DNA from: Pseudoalteromonas luteoviolacea S2607
GTDB lineage: Bacteria; Pseudomonadota; Gammaproteobacteria; Enterobacterales; Alteromonadaceae
Assembly: GCF_001625575.1 (NCBI RefSeq)
Contig: NZ_AUXV01000008.1
Location: forward strand, 124,001-188,000
DNA length: 64,000 nucleotides
Reading direction: 5' to 3'
Under the pieces are notes generated by a model that did not search any database, was not told the origin of the DNA, and saw only the letters and a list, made by a program, of their open reading frames with translations. Position 1 is the first letter of the stretch. The number at the start of each line of letters is the position of its first letter. Shown here piece by piece: positions 1-6,568 of the stretch. Both the position numbers and the translations under genes were made by a program.

Positions 1-189
1 CCTTCTCAAAACGGCGTTTATCAAAGAATATCGGATACCCTGAATAAGATTACCTATCCAAATATTGAGCTTGGCAACCTTGTTGAGCTGCTGGGCACGC
101 CGCCAACATCATCCACCGAGTTCTACAAACTTATGGAAGGCGACCAGTGGGGGAAAGTCCTAATAACTGATGGTGCGGTTGTCGTGTAA
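1..189 (+). CDS. Tail-fibre-module protein, 3' part only (truncated by window edge)
   Basis: This is the end of an open frame that enters from the left edge and stops with TAA at 187-189; 62 residues are visible. It reads PSQNGVYQ, then a GNLVELLG block, FYKLMEGDQW and a short tail. The same succession (QNGLYE, GNVLALQG, FFKLVDLN, W) occurs in the next gene, so the two are tandem paralogues. The pattern, with an N-G-x-Y turn, a G-N-x-V strand and a terminal W strand, resembles the small beta module of many phage tail-fibre and receptor-binding proteins. By analogy it is likely an accessory fibre or tip protein of the contractile particle encoded to the right. The start and any N-terminal domains are outside the window. 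Confidence 0.7.
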   Translation, partial: PSQNGVYQRISDTLNKITYPNIELGNLVELLGTPPTSSTEFYKLMEGDQWGKVLITDGAVVV

Positions 190-243
190 CCGAGTCGGCC
201 AAGTGAAAAGCTTGGCCTATTTGATCTTGAGAGGCCCTGAAAC

Positions 244-600
244 ATGGCTTTTGACTATCTAAACGTTAACGTATTACTTGATTGCTTTGGTACCCATCAA
301 AAACACCTTGAACGCTACATTGGTTTCCTTGGCACAGTCGACACCGTATTTGAAAGTGCCCAATTACTGGATGAACCCCTACCGCCGAGGTATTGGCAGA
401 CAACAGTGCTTTTAATTGGTCAACAAGACGAAACTCAAAATGGATTGTATGAAATTACCGAAATGGGGCTTTGGCGGCGTGAACAGAGGGAGTTTGAGGT
501 AGGCAACGTCCTTGCGTTACAAGGCGAGTCAGGTCAGTTTTTTAAACTGGTTGACTTGAATGCGAATAAACAAAGGTGGCAAGCATTCAATCTCCCATAG
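244..600 (+). CDS. Small tail-fibre-module protein (118 aa)
   Basis: A complete 118-residue protein starting at ATG 244 with a GAGAGG ribosome-binding site upstream. Residues 54-105 carry TTVLLIGQQDETQNGLYEI, then a W-x-R stretch, GNVLALQG and FFKLVD. This is the order of the beta module common in phage tail fibres (strand, D/E-x-x-N-G-x-Y turn, W-R, G strand). It is a paralogue of the truncated gene immediately to the left. No signal peptide or membrane segment is present, as expected for a cytoplasmically assembled particle component. It is followed 51 bases later by another fibre-like gene in the same direction. Its precise role (tip, adaptor or chaperone) cannot be told from sequence. By position it may correspond to the first of six genes beside the P. 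luteoviolacea MAC locus linked to metamorphosis induction (memory only). Confidence 0.7.
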   Translation: MAFDYLNVNVLLDCFGTHQKHLERYIGFLGTVDTVFESAQLLDEPLPPRYWQTTVLLIGQQDETQNGLYEITEMGLWRREQREFEVGNVLALQGESGQFFKLVDLNANKQRWQAFNLP

Positions 601-651
601 TTCACCTGTTCCCGATCATTATCCAGAGTATAAATTAATTGAGAATTTAAT

Positions 652-1050
652 ATGGCAGGGCTTTTGAGAAAAACGCTAAAGTCATTTTTCCGTCGAGGCG
701 CTAAGCCTACAGAATCCCAATTTGCGAAGCTGATCGATGCCTGTGTGCTGCATGAAGAAGACGGCATTTGCAAACGAGACTCGGGTATTGAAATAACCGA
801 AAACCTCATCGTCAAGGGCAGCTTGATTGTAGACGGTACATTCTGGTTAGCCGCACAGCCAAAATCAGCAAATAAGCCTAGTGAAGCTCCCAACCTCGAT
901 CAGGCTCCAATGGGCGCTATTTACTTATGGTTTGGTGAAGAATTGCCTCGCGGGTTCGGTGTTTGTGATGGTAAGGAAGGGCGGCCACTTATCACCGCGC
1001 CAAATCATGAATCGGGTAGGTTGAATTACATCATTAGACTGACCGAGTAG
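652..1050 (+). CDS. Short collar-type tail fibre protein (132 aa)
   Basis: 132 residues from ATG 652, with GAGAA upstream. The N-terminus (LLRKTLKSFFRRGAKPTESQF, continuing AKLIDA) matches the K-x-F-F-x-x-G-x-x-P-T-x-x-x-F-x-x-L-I motif found at the start of many eCIS fibre proteins; the 1661-aa fibre at 32968 begins with a variant (FDDLKTPTGDDFESLI). The centre, ENLIVKGSLIVDGTFWL, is a short beta-repeat. The C-terminus (PMGAIYLWFGEELPRGFGVCDG) resembles a phage tail-collar domain, which normally follows a fibre shaft. The protein therefore looks like a minimal fibre: attachment motif, one shaft repeat and a collar. No membrane segment. It is probably a particle component rather than a cytoplasmic enzyme. 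Confidence 0.75.
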   Translation: MAGLLRKTLKSFFRRGAKPTESQFAKLIDACVLHEEDGICKRDSGIEITENLIVKGSLIVDGTFWLAAQPKSANKPSEAPNLDQAPMGAIYLWFGEELPRGFGVCDGKEGRPLITAPNHESGRLNYIIRLTE

Positions 1051-1091
1051 CGCAAGTTATTGCCCTAGAAGAATCAGAATAGAAAACCACA

Positions 1092-3314
1092 ATGACAAAA
1101 CATAATAAAGCAAGCTCGAATACATTAGACGAAGTATTCAATGGTGTTGAGTACGCCACTCTTAGGGCTAAGCCAGAATCCACAAAGATAACTAACGAGC
1201 AAAGGCTAGATAGCCCGTTTGAGCCAGCTCTAAGTGCAAAGGTTTGGCCAGTTACAATACAAGACCTCGGATACAATCAAGCTTGGGTTGAACTGTATGT
1301 AGAGTCCATATTAGCCTGGCTACATGAAGCCAATGACAGTCAGATTTTTGAACTATCTAAACCTGTTTATTTAATGCAGCTAGGTGCTGCAAATTATCGC
1401 CTTGGGTTGGCGTTGCTTCATAGCTTGGCGCAAGCACTCGCACCACAGGGGCTAATAAAAATTAAGCTATGCATGATATTTACAGTCGATGATGAAAAAA
1501 TGCAAACGCTTTTGTTTAATCACCCAGATTTCGGCTATTTTTATGAACGGCAGCAAGCTCAGATTGTTAACTGGGAAGCGTCATCTTCGAACCCCATACC
1601 GACGCACGCGTTAGATGGCAGTGCCTTAATGGTCGATGCAAACCCAGTTGTATTGATTAGTCATAAAGTATTTTCTCAGCTATCTCAAGCCATTTATCAT
1701 ATTCATTACAATCAAATTTTCCGAGCTGAGTTGGCTCCTCTTTCAAGCTCGGTGTCTAATGCCCAACACGTGCAAGGTGAGATGCCATTGCTTTGGGAGA
1801 TGCAAAAACAGCAGGCATTAAACAGGGCAGAACAACATAACTCAACGCTTGCATTACGCTGGCTACAGACATCTATTGACGAGGAAGTTAACGATGACAA
1901 TGGCGTACTCGGTAAATGGTTAAAAACGGCACTTGAGCATCATACTTTAGCTGGGATGAGCAGAAGTATTGCTATTCCGTATACGGCCGCCAAAGTGATA
2001 CGTGCAATTGAGTTGGCATTTCCCAAAGGAGGGATGCAGTTAATTTGTGATGAAGCGCAGCAATCACAAGGGGTTGCTATACCTGCGAATATAGGCAATC
2101 GTGAAATAACTCTTCCCATTGATTTCTCAGTACTTAACCAATTGCTGCTAAATGAATGCAATGCGCAGATCTCTACGCTTCCAGTTAGTGATGAGAAAGT
2201 GAGCATATCTATGAATCATAGGTTGAGCAACACTTTCGATTACACGCGGCATGCTTTTGAGCGTATATGTAAGTCGAGCTCTCCTGAAACAAGTGCGCAT
2301 ATCACTGACGGCTTAAGTAATATTGCTGATGTCTTAAACGAGAACCAGATCCAAGCGCATCTTGTTGAAAGTGGGTATGATCCAAAAGTACTGGCCATAT
2401 TTCTACCTCGCTTATTGAAAAAAGGAGTGTCTGTCTTATCGCGCTTATCTTGGTGTGAAATGCTCGATACTGTTTGGCAAAACCATGTTGTAGACATGGA
2501 GTATGAGACCTTTGCATTTGAGTTGGGCCTTTTAGCTATAGATTTGAGTCATTGGGCGCTTGCAAAATCCTGCATGCTAATGCGCATGGAAATCAGTGGT
2601 CCAAGCACTGCTTGTTTACACAATTTAGCGTTATCGGCTTGGGCTACGGGCGAGCTCGATATCGCGGAGCAAAGCATCACTTTGGCACTTGATTTGAACC
2701 CTGAAGATGCTCAAGTGCAGGGACTACAATCTGATATTTTGGCCTATCGAAAACGTTGCACACAGCTAGCTTGGTTTGACCCTTCAACAAAAGATGAGCA
2801 AATAGACGAAGGGGAGTTACAGCTTTTACCTCTTGGCCAGCATCAACTCGGTGAGTTTTTCTTACAGTATAGTCGCTCAGACATTGCACAGCGTTTACGG
2901 GGAATGCAATTAAATAAGTTCGAGGACCTTGAATCCCTTTGGCCTGTGTGGGCAGCAGAGGGAGATAGTTGCAAGAAATCTCACTTAGCAGTGGTTCATA
3001 ATGAACACGGATTAGTTGGTGGTATTGTGTTTGATTTTGACATCGAAGAGCAGGGTGTTGTTCATTTATCCTTCTGGATAGGAAGTGATTATCAGGGCCA
3101 AGGATATGGAAAGGAGGCAACAGCGCAAGCGATTAAGATGATCACGGTGCTCGCAAATGAACTTGGGATTTCACATATTACTACATCTGCATGGACGCAT
3201 AACTCAGCATCTCGCCAAATACTTACATTCTTGGGTTTTGAACAACTAGAAAAAACCAAAGGAGAGGGTATTCATCAGGAAGTATTTTACTTATTAGATT
3301 TAAACAATACTTAA
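1092..3314 (+). CDS. Large helical/TPR protein fused to a C-terminal GNAT acetyltransferase
   Basis: 740 residues from ATG 1092 (weak ribosome-binding site). Residues 1-470 match no family I recognise. Residues about 475-560 are helical with a TPR-like pair (ACLHNLALSAWATGELDIAE, then LDLNPEDAQ). Residues about 575-735 are a GNAT N-acetyltransferase fold of the RimJ/RimL type: a beta hairpin around LVGGIVFDFD, the acetyl-CoA pyrophosphate loop QGQGYG at 668-673, and the closing N-S-A-S-R-x-I-L-x-x-L-G-F segment. The gene sits between fibre-like genes and the candidate cargo genes, so it may modify or chaperone a particle protein; that is inference. Homologues next to MAC loci may be among genes linked to metamorphosis. 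The acetyl acceptor is unknown. Confidence 0.7.
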   Translation: MTKHNKASSNTLDEVFNGVEYATLRAKPESTKITNEQRLDSPFEPALSAKVWPVTIQDLGYNQAWVELYVESILAWLHEANDSQIFELSKPVYLMQLGAANYRLGLALLHSLAQALAPQGLIKIKLCMIFTVDDEKMQTLLFNHPDFGYFYERQQAQIVNWEASSSNPIPTHALDGSALMVDANPVVLISHKVFSQLSQAIYHIHYNQIFRAELAPLSSSVSNAQHVQGEMPLLWEMQKQQALNRAEQHNSTLALRWLQTSIDEEVNDDNGVLGKWLKTALEHHTLAGMSRSIAIPYTAAKVIRAIELAFPKGGMQLICDEAQQSQGVAIPANIGNREITLPIDFSVLNQLLLNECNAQISTLPVSDEKVSISMNHRLSNTFDYTRHAFERICKSSSPETSAHITDGLSNIADVLNENQIQAHLVESGYDPKVLAIFLPRLLKKGVSVLSRLSWCEMLDTVWQNHVVDMEYETFAFELGLLAIDLSHWALAKSCMLMRMEISGPSTACLHNLALSAWATGELDIAEQSITLALDLNPEDAQVQGLQSDILAYRKRCTQLAWFDPSTKDEQIDEGELQLLPLGQHQLGEFFLQYSRSDIAQRLRGMQLNKFEDLESLWPVWAAEGDSCKKSHLAVVHNEHGLVGGIVFDFDIEEQGVVHLSFWIGSDYQGQGYGKEATAQAIKMITVLANELGISHITTSAWTHNSASRQILTFLGFEQLEKTKGEGIHQEVFYLLDLNNT

Positions 3315-3333
3315 CTAAAAAGGTGGACAGCTT

Positions 3334-3891
3334 ATGCAAGCAGCACAAAAAAAAGAAACTGAAAATACACATGACTTCTGGCTTGGAGCGAATGAACAAG
3401 ACAAGCCCATTCACAAATTTCGCAATGAAGGACATGCCGTGGTTTATGACGGAAAATATTACGCGATGGTCGCTGCGCCGAGTGCTGAACACCCCGGTAA
3501 TAGAAGAGAAGTCGGACATTTTAGTCGATATGACAATAAAGAGTGGTCAATAGGCGGAAGGCGAGGCGCAGCCTATCATGGCGATCGGCAGTTCGACTTT
3601 GTTATCACGCAAGCTAACAATATGGTCATCGGGGAAAAAGATACAGTGGGGCACACCAATCTATCTGAAAGAAAAATGGTTAAGTTTGCTGGCACAATTA
3701 CTTTTCTGGATGGCGACGATGCAAAAAACAAATCAGATCTTAATCAACAAAATAAAACCACCATTGTAATGACCCGTGGCTCTGGTCACTACAAAACTGC
3801 GGGCCTAAACTCGCAAGAGGCAAGGCAGAAAATTGCACAGCTTTGGGGGCCCGGTAGAGTTGGGACGCAGGGATTTGCCTGGGATTATTAG
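3334..3891 (+). CDS. Unrecognised 185-aa protein in the eCIS cargo region
   Basis: 185 residues from ATG 3334; AAAGGTGG precedes the start, 20 bases after the upstream stop. No signal peptide or membrane segment. The sequence is hydrophilic, rich in G, H and R, with blocks HAVVYDGKYYAMVAAP, REVGHFSRYDNKEWSIGG and VMTRGSGHYKT, and it ends QGFAWDY. The mix of aromatic and glycine residues suggests a compact beta fold, but I recognise no family and see no certain catalytic motif. By order it falls between the GNAT fusion and the two large candidate cargo proteins, as the fourth of six complete genes. In MAC loci a gene in this area is reported to be needed for loading cargo into the tube, as I recall. 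It could be an adaptor or a small effector. Confidence 0.6.
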   Translation: MQAAQKKETENTHDFWLGANEQDKPIHKFRNEGHAVVYDGKYYAMVAAPSAEHPGNRREVGHFSRYDNKEWSIGGRRGAAYHGDRQFDFVITQANNMVIGEKDTVGHTNLSERKMVKFAGTITFLDGDDAKNKSDLNQQNKTTIVMTRGSGHYKTAGLNSQEARQKIAQLWGPGRVGTQGFAWDY

Positions 3892-4079
3892 CAATTTAAG
3901 ATTATTTATATACCCGTCAATGAAAACAATACGTGAATTCATATTTAAATACCAACTGATTTTAGAGGCGATTTAAACTATTTGTTATAAGGAATTGGGT
4001 GTTTTCGTAGTTTTAGAATTTATTATTTTTATACAGCGCAAAGCTGTATTTAAAACAAGCAAAATATTTTAATAACTAT

Positions 4080-4118
4080 AGCAAGGTGTTAGGAGGAAAA
4101 TAACAACCTTGCTTTTGT
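4080..4118 (+). terminator. Rho-independent terminator-like hairpin
   Basis: AGCAAGGTGTTA at 4080-4091 pairs with TAACAACCTTGCT at 4101-4113 (12 pairs, one bulged base), followed by TTTTGT. The 9-base loop reads GGAGGAAAA, a Shine-Dalgarno-like sequence. A second, smaller hairpin (ATACAGC/GCTGTAT, 4031-4049) lies just upstream. Together they should end the transcript of the 244-3891 genes before the next gene at 4156. Confidence 0.7.
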
Positions 4119-4155
4119 GATGTTAATAAATATATAGATTAGTAGAGAGTAAACT

Positions 4156-6195
4156 ATGAATAAACAAACTAAAAAGCCTGCCGGGAGTCAAGGTGCATAT
4201 ATTAGGCAGTGGGTTGATGAGCACCTGAGTGAAGATAGTGAGTTACTAAAAGCCGTCTCGACTTTACGTTTATACTCTAAATCAGAGGCGAAACAACGCA
4301 GGGAGACGTGGTTTGCGCAGGATACAGAAGACGCATACAGTCAATCGCCAAGCCTAGCAGGTTCTGATCCAACGAGCGCTCTAAACACTTTTCGCAATAA
4401 ATATAAGGTTGATACATCATCCGACAAATCATCGTATAAATACAAAATTAAAAGTGTTGAAGAGGTTAATCTCGAAGAGGGCGGTCAAGCTCCGTCAACT
4501 GACGAAGCGGAGCTGCAAACTGGTGTGATGGTGAGCAGCCCTTTGTACGCCGGTATCAAGGAATTTCCAGAGCGCTATCTAATAGGGGCTGGTGATAAAA
4601 GAGAGAATTATTCATTTATCGTCGCTTATAATGCTCATGGTTTGCTGCAAGGAGATAAGCCTGTTGAAAATGCCTTAGCGCGCAAAGAGCTAAAAGGGAC
4701 TCGAGGTATTAAAGTCGGGTTTTATTGGGACCAGCAGATACAGGACGTAAACGATTCAAAATCAGTGTGGACGGATGACTCTACATTTGTGCAAAACTAC
4801 AAAGCTGTAGCGACTTCGCCTGAACAGCGTAAAGCATTTGTAGGGTCTTTGAAGCATGCCAAAGTATTAAAAACCTTTCCTTATGGCATGTGGCGAAATA
4901 TTGCGTTAGATAACACCTTTGTCACCAAGATCATGAATAGCCATTGGGGGGAAAGTCACTCACCAGTATTTACTCATATTACCGACCCGGATGCTTCGAC
5001 ATGGGTAGACCCATATAGTAAAAATCACGTATCGCAACAAATGGCACTCGAAGCTGAAGCAAAAAATGCCGATTTGGTCTTGGGTGCCTACGTCTATGAC
5101 TCCGCCGCTGCTCAAGGTGATGATGTGATTGACAGAGCGGTGAAAGTGATTGCAAAAGCAGGATCGCAAATGGATGCGTTGCTGCGTCCTAAAATTTTTG
5201 ACACGCAAGGGATAAATTATCCGGCTGAACGCAACTTTATGCTAAAGCTGAAAAGCAATGATGGCACACAGAACTTATATCAAGCCAAAAAGTTTATTCA
5301 GCGTAGTAGTCTGTTGTTGGACATAGATAAATCGCATGGCTTCAGTGGTAAGGGTCCATCTGGAGAGCCAACTTTGTTTGGCCTAGGTGATGCTGAAGGT
5401 CGAAAACTACAAAGCAATGTCAGGACCATTAATAACAATCTTCAAATGCTGGTTAGTAGTGCGGCAGTTACAACGGATGTACCAGGCCGAGTAAAGGCTT
5501 CGGTGGTTGAAACCAATCATTTGAATCAGGCTGGGTTTAAAGATAATGGCGTCATGAAGCCTTTGAGTAACATTAAGGAGTCGCTCGTGGCAACCTCAAC
5601 TATTCAAATGATGAAACGTACATCATCAAAAAATAGTACGGAAAGGAACCTAGCTATTGAGCTAATACGTGAACGGCCGAGAAACCTTTGGTTTGCAATA
5701 GCAAAAGCACATGAGACCCAAGGTGATATATATGCTGCAATTGATAACCAGGTTAGTACGTGGCAATCGGAAGAGCAGGATACCAAAGCGTTTGAAACGC
5801 TGTCACAAACGGCATTGGCGCTAAGTAGTAAAATACAAAAGGGTGATAAACTAGATCAGGACCTAGATTTAAAAGATGCACAAGAGGCACATAATAAATA
5901 CGACAATTTTTCTATTAGGCACGTCCATTATTCCCAGCAACAGTATCAGGAAGCGGCAACTTGGGTGCAGGTTCATGTGTTAATCATGTCTAAACACCAC
6001 CGTACCCGAGTAGATTATATCTCCCCCGAAATTGAAAAGCTCCAGGATATACAAAAGATTATGAAATACAAAAGCGACGTTGTTAATCAGGCTGTGCAGC
6101 AGTTACAAGACATTGTTGACAACTATGAAAGAGGGACTCTTGCTTTAAACGGCTTACGTGGCTTGGAAAGCCAAATACGTGCACACATATCATAA
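4156..6195 (+). CDS. Unrecognised 679-aa protein, candidate eCIS cargo or loading factor
   Basis: 679 residues from ATG 4156, with AGAGAG upstream. No signal peptide and no membrane helix. The N-terminal 100 residues are charged and probably flexible. The middle (about 125-330) is mixed alpha/beta with blocks such as ERYLIGAGDKRENYSFIVAYN and MWRNIALDNTFV. The last 150 residues are strongly helical (QLQDIVDNYERGTLALNGLR). I recognise no family and no active-site motif. It stands alone between two intergenic stretches (264 and 373 bases), directly before the candidate Mif1-like gene, so it probably acts with it. The metamorphosis genes beside MACs include a protein in this position that is required for activity, as I recall. 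Effector, chaperone and tube-plug roles are all open. Confidence 0.6.
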   Translation: MNKQTKKPAGSQGAYIRQWVDEHLSEDSELLKAVSTLRLYSKSEAKQRRETWFAQDTEDAYSQSPSLAGSDPTSALNTFRNKYKVDTSSDKSSYKYKIKSVEEVNLEEGGQAPSTDEAELQTGVMVSSPLYAGIKEFPERYLIGAGDKRENYSFIVAYNAHGLLQGDKPVENALARKELKGTRGIKVGFYWDQQIQDVNDSKSVWTDDSTFVQNYKAVATSPEQRKAFVGSLKHAKVLKTFPYGMWRNIALDNTFVTKIMNSHWGESHSPVFTHITDPDASTWVDPYSKNHVSQQMALEAEAKNADLVLGAYVYDSAAAQGDDVIDRAVKVIAKAGSQMDALLRPKIFDTQGINYPAERNFMLKLKSNDGTQNLYQAKKFIQRSSLLLDIDKSHGFSGKGPSGEPTLFGLGDAEGRKLQSNVRTINNNLQMLVSSAAVTTDVPGRVKASVVETNHLNQAGFKDNGVMKPLSNIKESLVATSTIQMMKRTSSKNSTERNLAIELIRERPRNLWFAIAKAHETQGDIYAAIDNQVSTWQSEEQDTKAFETLSQTALALSSKIQKGDKLDQDLDLKDAQEAHNKYDNFSIRHVHYSQQQYQEAATWVQVHVLIMSKHHRTRVDYISPEIEKLQDIQKIMKYKSDVVNQAVQQLQDIVDNYERGTLALNGLRGLESQIRAHIS

Positions 6196-6568
6196 ATCGC
6201 ACCTAATCACGCAGCACTAGCCACATATAACCCCAAAGCGCGGTTGTTTATAATTCAATATACCTAAACCTGCATGCTTTATGCGTATTTAGCTTACTTT
6301 TATCATTATTAGATTCAGCTTACACGTGCAAAAAAAATGAACGAATACAAGCATGAGTGACTTCCTTCATAAGGTTAGGCCCTAAGTTTCGAATAGCTCA
6401 TGCTCATACAGCGGTAAACCTGCCATAACACATTGATAAACAACATCATCAATTGAGAGTTGGTAACGCGTTATTTTTATATGTGCTCACATACATTCCT
6501 ATGTAAATTAATTTCACCGCAAACACCCCATCAAAGAATTCTCGTCTCAACAAAAGGAAACTTTTGAA
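6196..6568. other. Intergenic region before the Mif1-like gene
   Basis: 373 bases with no supported gene. It holds an 8-bp inverted repeat, AGCATGAG (6350-6357) and CTCATGCT (6397-6404), enclosing a smaller TTAGG-C-CCTAA palindrome. I see no T-tract terminator and no convincing -35/-10 pair. The next gene has a good ribosome-binding site (AAAAGGAAAC). The stretch probably carries the promoter of the 944-aa gene, but the sequence alone does not locate it. Confidence 0.4.

Noticed and set aside
2677..3120. 147-aa ORF on the minus strand
   Set aside because: Antisense to the GNAT domain of the 740-aa gene, whose conserved motifs prove the plus-strand frame.
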